Source: Bacillota bacterium | Lineage (GTDB): Bacteria > Bacillota > Sulfobacillia > Sulfobacillales > Sulfobacillaceae | Assembly: GCA_026627385.1 (NCBI GenBank) | Contig: JAPNUR010000011.1 | Location: 25,386-89,385, forward strand | DNA length: 64,000 nucleotides | Reading direction: 5' to 3' | Shown here: one piece after another, positions 1 through 8,170 of the stretch | Layout: each line of letters begins with the position of its first letter | How positions within the stretch are numbered: position 1 is the stretch's first letter | The notes under the pieces: model-generated | Databases searched by the model: none | What the model was told of the DNA's origin: nothing | What the model saw: only the letters and a program-made list of their open reading frames with translations | Made by a program: the position numbers and the translations under genes

Positions 1-1028
1 AGACAGATGACGGCGTGGTGACCTTGACTGCCAAGGATATTGTCGTGGCAACGGGTTCGGTGCCGCGCGAATTACCGGACTTGCCGTTTGACGGACGCCA
101 GATTCTGAGCTCCGACCACGTCCTGGAAAAGACCGAGATTCCCGGATCCATCGTCATTCTCGGCGGTGGCGCTATAGGCGTAGAGTTTGCTTCCATGTAT
201 AATGACTTCGGTTCGAATGTGACCCTGATTGAGATGATGCCGCATATTTTGCCTCAGGATGACGATGAAATTGCGGCAGAACTCACCAAGATGCTCACCC
301 GTCGCGGCGTCAAAGTGATGGCAGGGACACGGTTTGATCTGAAAAGTGTCAATAAAACAGAGGCAGGGGTCTCTGCGCGCGTGACGACAAGCGACGGAAC
401 CGAGTCGACGGTCAGCGGTGACGTGTTGTTAGTAGCCATTGGGCGCCAAGCGATTACCCAAGACATCGGGTTGGAAGCGGTCGGGGTTCGGGTGGAACGT
501 GGCTTTATCGTGGTGGACGATCATTACCGCACCAATGTCCCGCACGTGTACGCGATTGGTGATGTCATCGGCGGGTATCTTTTGGCGCATGTGGCGGCCC
601 ACGAAGGGATGATTGCAGTCGAAACCATTGCTGGTCAAGATCCGGAAACGCTTGATCCCACGCGCGTGCCGCGGGTGACCTATTCCCGCCCGGAAGTGGC
701 GTCGGTGGGATTGACGGCCAAAGAGGCGGAAGAGCGGGGATATGAGGTTAAGGTAGGGATCTTTCCGTTTCGGGCCAATGGTAAATCGCTGATTCTCGGG
801 GAACCTGACGGCATGGTGAAGGTCGTGGCTGACAAGAAGACCGATGCCTTACTGGGAGCACATATTGTTGGGCCGCGCGCTTCTGACTATATTAACGAAA
901 TGGCCTTGGCGCGGTTTCTGGAAGCTACGGCTTGGGAAGTTGCCGAGAGTGTCCATGCGCACCCCACCGTCTCAGAGGTGTTGCACGAGGCTGCGTTGGC
1001 CGTCGATGGACACGCTATACACATTTAG
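1..1028 (+). CDS. lpdA: Dihydrolipoyl dehydrogenase (E3), 5' end outside window
   Basis: This is the C-terminal two thirds of the flavoprotein that reoxidises the dihydrolipoyl arms of 2-oxoacid dehydrogenase complexes with NAD+. The frame is open to the first base of the window, so the FAD fold and the redox CxxxxC lie upstream and are not visible. What is seen is the ATGS motif, the NAD-binding GGGAIGVEFAS stretch, the second FAD contact AIGDVIGG, and the C-terminal dimerisation domain with the catalytic HAHPTVSE His-Glu segment. It is followed after 238 bp without a convincing gene by E1alpha, E1beta and E2, as expected for an E3 dedicated to that complex. Assignment is firm; the gene is only cut by the window edge, not broken. 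Confidence 0.95.
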   Translation, partial: TDDGVVTLTAKDIVVATGSVPRELPDLPFDGRQILSSDHVLEKTEIPGSIVILGGGAIGVEFASMYNDFGSNVTLIEMMPHILPQDDDEIAAELTKMLTRRGVKVMAGTRFDLKSVNKTEAGVSARVTTSDGTESTVSGDVLLVAIGRQAITQDIGLEAVGVRVERGFIVVDDHYRTNVPHVYAIGDVIGGYLLAHVAAHEGMIAVETIAGQDPETLDPTRVPRVTYSRPEVASVGLTAKEAEERGYEVKVGIFPFRANGKSLILGEPDGMVKVVADKKTDALLGAHIVGPRASDYINEMALARFLEATAWEVAESVHAHPTVSEVLHEAALAVDGHAIHI

Positions 1029-1266
1029 CGCATGAGGAGGGGCCTGTGTACAGCATCTCCCGATTCTGGTCGGACGTCAAGCCGGAACGTGTAAAATCCC
1101 CGAATTGTGTAGGATGGCAAAATTGTTGCATGACTCGCGCGAATCAGCGGTCAGCTCCTCCGGGTGACCAATGGGCATTGACGCTCCATGGGAGGGATAT
1201 TGCTGTCTTAGCTTATACATCCGTCCCCGCACAAGGTGTACCACTGTCAGAAAGGAGAGGGTGAGG

Positions 1267-2247
1267 GTGGCTGATAATGGATTGACTCCCGAACTCATGT
1301 TGGACATGTATTACCATATGGCGTTAGCGCGTGCAGTGGACGACCGCATGTGGATATTAAACCGTCAAGGACGGGCTCCTGTGGTCTATACCTCTAATGG
1401 TCATGAGGCTGCGCAAGTCGGATCCGCATTTGCCTTAAATCGGGGCGAAGATTGGATTTGCCCCTATTACCGGGACCTGGCCTTGGTGTTAGCCTACGGC
1501 ATGACCCCCCGTGAGGTGATGTTGCACTTGCTGGGCCGCGCCGATGATCCGAACTCGGGTGGGCGGCAAATGCCGGCACACTGGGGGCATGCGAAGTTGC
1601 ACATTTTAACCGGCGGATCTGTCGTCGCAACGCAGGACGTGCATGCGACGGGGCTGGCGCTGGCATCGAAATTATTAAAAGACGGGCGCGTCTCCGTAGC
1701 GTACTTTGGCGAAGGATCGACCAGTCAAGGAGAGTTTCACGAGGCGCTAAACTTTGCCGCCGTGCACAAATTGCCGGTGATTTTCTTTAACGAAAATAAC
1801 GGCTACGCGATTTCGGTGCCGTCTCGCAAACAGATGGCGGTACAAGATGTGGCCGCGCGCGCACAAGGGTATGGGATGCCCGGCGTGATTGTCGATGGCA
1901 ATGACCCGGTCAAAGTCTATGAAGTCGTCAAAGAAGCCGCAGACCGTGCCCGCCGCGGGGAGGGTCCCACCCTGATTGAAGCAAAGACCTATCGGTTTGT
2001 CCCCCACTCGAGTGATGATGACGACCGTGCGTATCGCACGCGCGAAGAAGTGCAGGAGGCAAAAAAACGCGATCCGTTGATCTTATTTGAAGCGCGCCTC
2101 AGAGAGGCCGGCATCCTGACTGACGAAAAATTAAAGGCCATGCAGCAGCAAATCAAAGACGTCGTGAACGATGCCACGGAATATGCAGAAAAGGCGCCAT
2201 TGCCGGATCCCGCCACCTTAGGGGATCACGTGTACGGGTCTTTATAG
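1267..2247 (+). CDS. 2-oxoacid dehydrogenase E1 component, alpha subunit
   Basis: This is the thiamine-diphosphate-binding alpha chain of a branched-chain 2-oxoacid or pyruvate dehydrogenase; with the beta chain it decarboxylates a 2-oxoacid and acylates the lipoyl group of E2. The ThDP/Mg motif is visible as GEGSTSQGEFHEALNFAA followed by ENNGYAIS, with a flexible loop PHSSDDDDRAY near the C-terminus. The GTG at 1267 is chosen because AAAGGAG lies nine bases upstream; the GTG at 1261 is too close to it. The protein is 326 residues, normal for branched-chain E1alpha. A second, similar E1alpha sits at 18334. Substrate preference (branched-chain versus pyruvate) cannot be read from sequence with certainty; similarity in style to BkdA-type chains favours branched-chain. 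Confidence 0.93.
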   Translation: MADNGLTPELMLDMYYHMALARAVDDRMWILNRQGRAPVVYTSNGHEAAQVGSAFALNRGEDWICPYYRDLALVLAYGMTPREVMLHLLGRADDPNSGGRQMPAHWGHAKLHILTGGSVVATQDVHATGLALASKLLKDGRVSVAYFGEGSTSQGEFHEALNFAAVHKLPVIFFNENNGYAISVPSRKQMAVQDVAARAQGYGMPGVIVDGNDPVKVYEVVKEAADRARRGEGPTLIEAKTYRFVPHSSDDDDRAYRTREEVQEAKKRDPLILFEARLREAGILTDEKLKAMQQQIKDVVNDATEYAEKAPLPDPATLGDHVYGSL

Positions 2248-2320
2248 GGATCGATGGGGATCGAAACCAGATAAGGAGGGCAAGGTCCGGCGATGCGGGA
2301 ACATAGCCGGGCAAACGATC

Positions 2321-3304
2321 ATGGCGGTATTAAGCTACTTAGAAGCGATTCGCGAAACCTTGCGCCAAGAAATGCGGCGTGACTCGCGTATTATCATTTA
2401 CGGCGAAGATGTAGGTGTGCGCGGTGGCGTATTCCGCGTGACTGAAGGGTTGCAAAAGGAGTTTGGTGAAGAACGGGTGATTGATTCACCGTTGGCGGAG
2501 GCGGCGATCGTGGGAACGGCGATTGGGGCGGCCATCAATGGCCTGCGGCCGGTTCCTGAAATTCAGTTTGCCGACTTCATTTTTCCAGCCATGAATCAAA
2601 TCATACAAGAAGCGGCGCGCATTCGCTACCGTTCCAATGGCGCCTTTCATGTGCCCATCGTCATTCGCGCGCCGTTCGGCGGCGGGGTGCACGGCGCGCT
2701 GTACCACTCGCAAAGTGTCGAAGCGTTCTTTGCCCATGTGCCTGGTCTCAAGGTGGTGATTCCGGCGACACCCTACGACGCCAAGGGTCTCCTGGCAGCC
2801 GCCATCGAGGATGAAGACCCGGTCCTTTATTTTGAGCACAAGGCGGCCTACCGTTCACTTAAGGGCGAAGTGCCCGAGGAGCGGTACTTGATCCCTATTG
2901 GGAAGGCGGACGTCAAAAAGACTGGCCGCGACGTGTCTATCATCACCTATGGCTTAATGGTCAGCTATGCGCTAAAGGCCGCAGAAGAACTGGAAAAGGA
3001 AAACATTTCCTGCGAAGTGCTGGACTTGCGCAGCGTGCGGCCGTTGGACGTCGAGGCAATTTTGACCAGTGCCAAAAAGACGGGGAAGGTGCTCATCGTA
3101 CACGAAGACAATTTGACGGGAGGTATTGGCGGAGAAGTCAGCGCGTTAATTGCCGAGCATGCGCTCTTTTATCTTGACGCGCCGATCGTGCGATTGGCGG
3201 GCCCGGATGTGCCAGCGATGCCCTATAGCCCTCCGCTGGAACACGCCTTTATGGTCAGCCCGGAAAAGATTCGCGACAAGGCCCGGGAACTAGCCCAATT
3301 TTAG
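2321..3304 (+). CDS. 2-oxoacid dehydrogenase E1 component, beta subunit
   Basis: This is the partner chain of E1alpha, completing the E1 heterotetramer. The N-terminus SYLEAIRETLRQEMRRD, the GEDVG segment, the EIQFADFIFPAMNQI stretch, the RAPFGGGVHGALYHSQS loop and the C-terminal transketolase domain with VLDLRSVRPLD are all typical. At 327 residues it is full length. The ATG at 2321 is fixed by family alignment, but a good AAGGAGG site lies 41 bases upstream at 2273-2279, in front of a short out-of-frame ORF that begins at 2293 and overlaps the gene start. This may mean translational coupling through a leader peptide. It is the only E1beta in the window and could also serve the orphan E1alpha at 18334. 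Confidence 0.94.
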   Translation: MAVLSYLEAIRETLRQEMRRDSRIIIYGEDVGVRGGVFRVTEGLQKEFGEERVIDSPLAEAAIVGTAIGAAINGLRPVPEIQFADFIFPAMNQIIQEAARIRYRSNGAFHVPIVIRAPFGGGVHGALYHSQSVEAFFAHVPGLKVVIPATPYDAKGLLAAAIEDEDPVLYFEHKAAYRSLKGEVPEERYLIPIGKADVKKTGRDVSIITYGLMVSYALKAAEELEKENISCEVLDLRSVRPLDVEAILTSAKKTGKVLIVHEDNLTGGIGGEVSALIAEHALFYLDAPIVRLAGPDVPAMPYSPPLEHAFMVSPEKIRDKARELAQF

Positions 3305-3321
3305 CGGAGGTGAGGGAATCC

Positions 3322-4611
3322 ATGGCCATTGAAACTGTAACAATGCCGCAACTGGGCGAGTCGGTGACGGAGGGAACGATTGGCCAGTGGCTAAAGCAAG
3401 TGGGCGACGCGGTCGAGAAATATGAGTCGCTGTTGGAAGTGATGACGGACAAGGTCAATGCGGAAGTTCCGTCGCCGGTGAGTGGCACCGTGCACAAGAT
3501 TTTGGTGGAGCCAGGAACCACTGTTCCGATAGGCACCCCGATTTGCGAAATCGCCGTGGAAGGAGCCGAGCTTGAAGCCCCCGCGGCTGTCCCGCCAGAG
3601 GCGCCCGGGGCCAGCGCAACTCAGGAACCGCCCTCGTCCGCTGCTGCCCCCCAAGGCATGGCGGAAGGCCGTGGCCGCTATTCCCCCGCGGTACGTCGGC
3701 TGGCGCAAGAACATGGCATTGATCCTGCTCAAATTGCCGGGACTGGCGCCGGTGGCCGAGTAACGCGCAAGGATATTGAAGCGGCCATCCACGGAAAGGC
3801 TCAGGAGGCTCCCACGACGGTGGCGCCTGCGGCGCCCTCGGGCGCAGGGCCGGTAGGGGCAGCCCCCGCTACCGCTATCGCTGCCGTGCCGTCAGCTCCT
3901 GCGGTGATTGAGGACGGCGATACGGTTGAACCGTTGACGCCCGTGCGCAAAGTGATTGCTGAGCGCATGGTGCGGTCCAAAGCGACCGTGCCTCACGCCT
4001 GGATTATGATCGAAGTGGATGTCAGCGGCTTGGTTGCCCTACGCGACCAGATTAAAGATGAATTTAAGGCGCGGGAAGGTGTCTCTCTGACATACCTGCC
4101 CTTTATGATGCGGGCGGTGGTGGAAGCGTTGCGGGCGGTGCCCCAGATGAACGCCCAATGGAACGGCGACAGCGTTGTGATGAAAAAGCGGATTAACCTG
4201 GGCATGGCCGCAGCGACGGACCGCGGGTTGGTCGTGCCGGTGATCAAGGACGCTGACCAGAAGAACATTGTCGGATTAGCCAAAGCGACCCAAGACTTGG
4301 TGCAGCGAGCGCGCACGGGCCGGCTGACCATGGACGACCTATCGGGCGGCACCTTTACCGTCGACAACACGGGGGCTGTGGGAACCATCCTCACGTATCC
4401 AGTGATTAACGCGCCGGAGGTGGGCATTGTGACCATGGAGTCGGTGGTTAAGCGGCCGGTCGTGGTCGACAATATGATTGCGGTGCGGTCCATGGTTAAC
4501 GTGTGCTTGTCGTTTGACCATCGGGTGGTGGACGGCGCTGATGCTGGGAAGTTTTTGCAGGTCATTAAAAAGCAACTGGAAAGCATAGGTCCTCATACCT
4601 CGATCTATTAA
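3322..4611 (+). CDS. 2-oxoacid dehydrogenase E2 (dihydrolipoyl acyltransferase)
   Basis: This is the core of the complex: it accepts the acyl group from E1 on a lipoyl lysine and passes it to CoA. Domains in order are one lipoyl domain (residues about 1-78, lipoyl Lys near residue 44 in the TDKVNAE context), an Ala/Pro-rich linker, a peripheral subunit-binding domain (SPAVRRLAQEHGID...), a second linker, and the catalytic acyltransferase domain with HRVVDGADAG containing the active-site His and Asp. The ATG at 3322 follows GGAGGTGAGGG. The stop TAA overlaps an ATG that leads into the lipA translation region, consistent with one operon. Length, 429 residues, is normal for a single-lipoyl E2. 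Confidence 0.94.
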   Translation: MAIETVTMPQLGESVTEGTIGQWLKQVGDAVEKYESLLEVMTDKVNAEVPSPVSGTVHKILVEPGTTVPIGTPICEIAVEGAELEAPAAVPPEAPGASATQEPPSSAAAPQGMAEGRGRYSPAVRRLAQEHGIDPAQIAGTGAGGRVTRKDIEAAIHGKAQEAPTTVAPAAPSGAGPVGAAPATAIAAVPSAPAVIEDGDTVEPLTPVRKVIAERMVRSKATVPHAWIMIEVDVSGLVALRDQIKDEFKAREGVSLTYLPFMMRAVVEALRAVPQMNAQWNGDSVVMKKRINLGMAAATDRGLVVPVIKDADQKNIVGLAKATQDLVQRARTGRLTMDDLSGGTFTVDNTGAVGTILTYPVINAPEVGIVTMESVVKRPVVVDNMIAVRSMVNVCLSFDHRVVDGADAGKFLQVIKKQLESIGPHTSIY

Positions 4612-4634
4612 TGAGGGAGGAAGGAGTCGGAACC

Positions 4635-5534
4635 ATGGAGCCACTTCCCGTCGTGCACCGATCGCGAACCGCTCCGGGGCCTAAACCCCCGCCGTGGTTA
4701 AAAGTGAGGCTGACGCAGGGGGCCAATTATTTGGCCATCAAAGACCTCATGCGCTCACAGACCCTGCACACTGTTTGCGAGGAGGCGCTGTGCCCCAACA
4801 TTTACGAATGTTGGGAAGCGCGCACGGCAACCTTTCTCATCCTAGGCGATATCTGCACACGAAATTGTGGGTTTTGCGCGATTACCACAGGGCGACCGAC
4901 GGGGCTTGACCGCGACGAACCCAAGCGGGTAGCGGAAACCACCAAGAACATGGGCCTAAAGCATGTCGTCATCACCTCTGTGACCCGCGATGACTTGCCC
5001 GACGGCGGGGCAGAAATATTTGTCGGGTGTATCGAAGAAATTCGCAAGGCGGTCCCGGGATGCGGCGTCGAGGTGCTGATTCCCGACTTGATGGGCAATT
5101 GGGAGGCGCTAAGCGCGATTGTGCGGGCGCATCCGGATATTCTTAACCACAATACGGAATCCGTTCCGCGCCTGTATCCGTGGGTGCGGCCGAAAGCTCA
5201 ATACGCGCGGACAATGGAGTTATTACGGCGGGTCAAGGTTGAGGATCCCAGCATTGTGACGAAGTCAGGCATTATGGTGGGGTTAGGCGAAACTCGAGAA
5301 GAAATTCATCAGGTGTTGCTAGACCTTCGGGAAAACCACGTGGATGTGTTGACGGTCGGCCAATATTTGAGGCCCGATCCGAAACATTTGCCCGTGGAAA
5401 AGTATTATACGCCCGAGGAGTTTCTCGACATTCGGCAGGAGGCGGAAGCGCTGGGATTTCGCCACGTCGAATCGGGCCCCCTGGTCCGCAGTTCCTACCA
5501 CGCGGCGTCGCAGGTGTCTTGGGAGGGGTCGTGA
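4635..5534 (+). CDS. lipA: Lipoyl synthase
   Basis: This radical SAM enzyme inserts two sulfurs into octanoyl groups on E2 and H proteins. Both iron-sulfur motifs are present: the family-specific auxiliary cluster CEEALCPNIYEC and the radical SAM cluster CTRNCGFC. Downstream are the conserved VTSVTRDDLPDGGA, NHNTESVPRLY and VGLGETREEI segments. The ATG at 4635 is preceded by the AGGGAGGAAGGAG site eight bases away; an upstream in-frame ATG at 4611 lies inside that site and is unlikely. The gene overlaps lipB by one base (ATGA), so the pair is translationally coupled. Position directly after the E2 gene says the operon makes both the complex and its cofactor. Confidence 0.97.
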   Translation: MEPLPVVHRSRTAPGPKPPPWLKVRLTQGANYLAIKDLMRSQTLHTVCEEALCPNIYECWEARTATFLILGDICTRNCGFCAITTGRPTGLDRDEPKRVAETTKNMGLKHVVITSVTRDDLPDGGAEIFVGCIEEIRKAVPGCGVEVLIPDLMGNWEALSAIVRAHPDILNHNTESVPRLYPWVRPKAQYARTMELLRRVKVEDPSIVTKSGIMVGLGETREEIHQVLLDLRENHVDVLTVGQYLRPDPKHLPVEKYYTPEEFLDIRQEAEALGFRHVESGPLVRSSYHAASQVSWEGS

Positions 5535-6223
5535 TGGGCGAAGCGCTCTTGGTGCACCTGGGACGTATGCCGTATCGAGATGCGTGGGATTTGCAGCGGC
5601 ACGTGGGTGCGCGCGTGAAGGCCCACGAATTGCCGGACACTGTCCTGATGGTGGAGCACCCGCCGGTGTACACGGTGGGCCGGGCTGCCCATGGTTCGCT
5701 GGAGCATCTCCTCTGGGATGAGGATCGCCGCCGCACGGAAGGGATCGAGCTCTACCTGGTCGACCGTGGTGGGGACATCACCTACCACGGCCCGGGACAG
5801 CTGGTAGGCTATCCCATTGTCGATTTAACCCGCCACGGGCGCGACTTGCACCGATACTTGCGCGACTTAGAAGAGTCCCTCATCCGGGCACTAGCCCGTT
5901 TTGGCATCGATGCCGGGCGGCTTTCGCCACACACCGGCGTATGGGTGGGTGAGGAAAAAATTGCGGCTATTGGGGTGAAGGCAAGCCACTGGATCACCTC
6001 TCATGGGTTTGCCTTGAACGTTGATCCCAATCTTGAACATTTCACAGGCATTATTCCCTGCGGGATAGACGACAAGGGGGTCACATCCATGGCCCGGGTG
6101 CTGGGACGTGACGTCTGTCTGGACGACGTGCAGCCAGTTGTTGAGGACGCATTGGCCGAGGTGTTTCATTGGAGTTGGCAACGAATTGCCATGGAACAGC
6201 TGGCGTCTCTAACCGCCAAGTAG
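5534..6223 (+). CDS. lipB: Lipoyl(octanoyl) transferase
   Basis: This enzyme transfers octanoate from acyl carrier protein to the lipoyl domain lysine, the step before lipoyl synthase. Signature stretches are YTVGRAAHG, the RGGDITYHGPGQLVGYP block, and the catalytic Lys and Cys in KIAAIGVKAS and IIPCGI. The ATG at 5534 overlaps the lipA stop and has GGGAGGGG upstream. It is 229 residues, full length. Together with lipA it gives the complete endogenous lipoylation route, so scavenging by a lipoate ligase is not required for this complex. Confidence 0.96.
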   Translation: MGEALLVHLGRMPYRDAWDLQRHVGARVKAHELPDTVLMVEHPPVYTVGRAAHGSLEHLLWDEDRRRTEGIELYLVDRGGDITYHGPGQLVGYPIVDLTRHGRDLHRYLRDLEESLIRALARFGIDAGRLSPHTGVWVGEEKIAAIGVKASHWITSHGFALNVDPNLEHFTGIIPCGIDDKGVTSMARVLGRDVCLDDVQPVVEDALAEVFHWSWQRIAMEQLASLTAK

Positions 6224-6239
6224 CGGATGGGGTGATGCG

Positions 6240-6956
6240 ATGATGGGTCAGGCCAGGCACTCCGAGGCCAAGTTTCATACGCCCCGTGCTCGGTCGATTC
6301 GCGAAGTGGTCTTTGGGGTCAACGATGGGCTCGTCTCCATTACGGGCATCATCGTGGGGGTTACCTCATCGCGGATGTCGTCACACCAAATTATCATTGC
6401 CGGCCTCGCCGCGGTGATTGCGGCAGCCATTTCCATGGGCCTCGGTCAGTATTTGTCGACCGTGGCCCAGAATGAGTATTTTTTAGCGGAACGGCAGCGT
6501 GAATATCGCGAGGTGGCAGAAATTCCGCACGAAGAACGGGCCGAGGTCGAGCACATTTATCGAGCGCAAGGGTTTAGTACCCAAGAAGTGGAGATTCTTA
6601 CCCGGCGGGTCACGGCCGACCCGGACCGGTGGGTGGACTTCATGATGAAAGAGGAGCTAGGTATTTTACTGGATTCGCTGGATAACCCGTGGACCACTTC
6701 TCTGGTGATGGGGGCCGCCGTGGTGGCCGGGGCAATTCCACCCATCGTTCCCTACCTCCTCATCCCGCGGGCAAGCCAAGCGGAAATTTGGGCCATTGTC
6801 TTTGCGATCGTCGTCGCGTTTGGCCTCGGGGTTCTGAAGGCAAAGGTGGCGAAATCCTCATGGTGGAAAAGTGGCGTGCAATTTCTTCTCGTAACGGCAG
6901 CGGCAGTCGTGGTCGGGTTCTTCGGCGGCCGCCTTTTGGGAACACTCTTTGGGTAG
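6240..6956 (+). CDS. VIT1/CCC1-family transporter (iron/manganese)
   Basis: This is a membrane protein of the VIT family, which moves Fe(II) or Mn(II) out of the cytosol. The N-terminus has FGVNDGLVSITGIIVG, the hallmark of transmembrane segment 1, followed by a second hydrophobic helix with ISMGLGQYLS. A charged central cytoplasmic stretch (residues about 80-140) is rich in Glu, as is usual for the metal-binding helices. Three more hydrophobic segments complete the C-terminal half. The start ATG is 17 bases after lipB, so it may be read through from the lipoate operon, although a functional link is not obvious. The bases from 6957 to 7080 hold no clear gene; a possible 74-codon frame from 6860 overlaps this gene and is not supported. 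Confidence 0.88.
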   Translation: MMGQARHSEAKFHTPRARSIREVVFGVNDGLVSITGIIVGVTSSRMSSHQIIIAGLAAVIAAAISMGLGQYLSTVAQNEYFLAERQREYREVAEIPHEERAEVEHIYRAQGFSTQEVEILTRRVTADPDRWVDFMMKEELGILLDSLDNPWTTSLVMGAAVVAGAIPPIVPYLLIPRASQAEIWAIVFAIVVAFGLGVLKAKVAKSSWWKSGVQFLLVTAAAVVVGFFGGRLLGTLFG

Positions 6957-7080
6957 CCCTAGCCGTTGATTCACTTTACGGGCAGTTGCTGGAAGACTTA
7001 GCGGAGGAGGAGGCGAGCGCCGGAGCGCTCTTGTTTAGTCCTGAGCGGCGGTGGATGGCGGTTCGGGACGGAGAACCGTC

Positions 7081-8151
7081 ATGAAATTCTCCACCCGGCA
7101 TTGGCGGCACGCGCTGTGGATCGGTCTTTTAGTCCTCACCGGCTTTGCTCTGTTTTTGAGTAGCTGGCGGCGGGCTGTGGGGCCGTTTTTTGCTGCCGTG
7201 GAATGGATCCACATTGTCGGCGGCATTCTCTACGGCCTGGCGATTGTCGGCTGGTCACGGGTGGTGTTTCCCTGGCGGCGGGATCGCGACGGGAAATTAG
7301 GCCCAGGGTATGCGCGGTGGGGCTATCTCATCTTGATCATGCTGGTGGTGAGCGGTGCGGGCTTGCTGGTCGGGCCGTCCCCGACGCGCGCCATCGCGAC
7401 CGTATTGCATGGGTTGGCGGCCTTAGCTCTGGTCGTGTGGGTGATTTGGCACCTCCTCACGCGGCTTCCAGTGAGCCGCCAGCCCACCGGCGAATGGCAT
7501 CTCGCACGACGTCGTACCCTTCGTTGGCTCGCCAGCGCGATCGTCGCGGTGCCGGTGGTGATGGGCCTCCCGACGCTTCTCAAAATGCTCAGCGGCCGCC
7601 TCTTTAACGCGGGGAGCAACGAAGGTGCGCTTCCCGGATTTGTGCCTTACACCGTGGTCGACGGGTATCCCCATATTCCGCGCGACCGCTGGCATCTTTG
7701 GATACATGGACTGTCCGAAGACCTGGTATTATCTTGGGCAGACTATGCGACGCTGCCTAGGCGGACGGTGGTTATCAACTTTCGCTGCGTGACGGGATGG
7801 GTCGTACCCCACGTGGAGTTCGAAGGGGTCGACCTGTTGGATTTCTTGCTGCAACGCGGATGGAATCCGTCGGACAAGCCGTGGGTGACCTTTTATTCCG
7901 GGGATGGCGTCTACACCGATACGCTGAACATCGACCAAATTCGCCAGTACCGCCCCTTGCTTGCCGATACCATTGATCATGAGCCCTTACCTGTGGCCCA
8001 AGGGTTTCCTGTGCGTTTGCTGGTGCCCCATATGTACGGGTATAAGTCGGTGAAGTGGTTGGTGGGCATGCACATAGCGCGAACCGCAGCGCCAGGTTAC
8101 TGGGAGCAACGGGGCTACCCGCAAAACGCGTTCTTCGGCTCCTATCCTTAA
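7081..8151 (+). CDS. Membrane-anchored sulfite-oxidase-type molybdopterin oxidoreductase
   Basis: The N-terminal half (residues about 1-180) has about five hydrophobic helices with scattered histidines (WIHIVGG, VLHGLAA, WHLLTR), resembling a cytochrome b561 or MsrQ-like membrane domain. The C-terminal half is an oxidoreductase molybdopterin-binding domain: IHGLSEDLVLSW, the Mo-ligating Cys in NFRCVTGW, and PVRLLVPHMYGYKSVKW. This arrangement would join in one chain what MsrP (catalytic) and MsrQ (heme membrane partner) do as two proteins. The catalytic domain should be extracytoplasmic. ATG 7081 follows GGGACGGAGA; a GTG at 7051 is possible. The actual substrate (sulfite, methionine sulfoxide or other) is unknown. 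Confidence 0.85.
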   Translation: MKFSTRHWRHALWIGLLVLTGFALFLSSWRRAVGPFFAAVEWIHIVGGILYGLAIVGWSRVVFPWRRDRDGKLGPGYARWGYLILIMLVVSGAGLLVGPSPTRAIATVLHGLAALALVVWVIWHLLTRLPVSRQPTGEWHLARRRTLRWLASAIVAVPVVMGLPTLLKMLSGRLFNAGSNEGALPGFVPYTVVDGYPHIPRDRWHLWIHGLSEDLVLSWADYATLPRRTVVINFRCVTGWVVPHVEFEGVDLLDFLLQRGWNPSDKPWVTFYSGDGVYTDTLNIDQIRQYRPLLADTIDHEPLPVAQGFPVRLLVPHMYGYKSVKWLVGMHIARTAAPGYWEQRGYPQNAFFGSYP

Positions 8152-8170
8152 GGGGCAGGGACGGCTTTAT

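Noticed and set aside
1178..1220. TTGACG followed by TATACA upstream of the first E1alpha
   Set aside because: The spacing is about 30 bases, too long for a sigma-A promoter, and no better -10 is present.
6860..7084. 74-codon frame overlapping the VIT gene end and the next gene start
   Set aside because: It overlaps the real VIT reading frame by about 97 bases and has only a weak ribosome binding site; the last 44 codons look protein-like but no family is evident.
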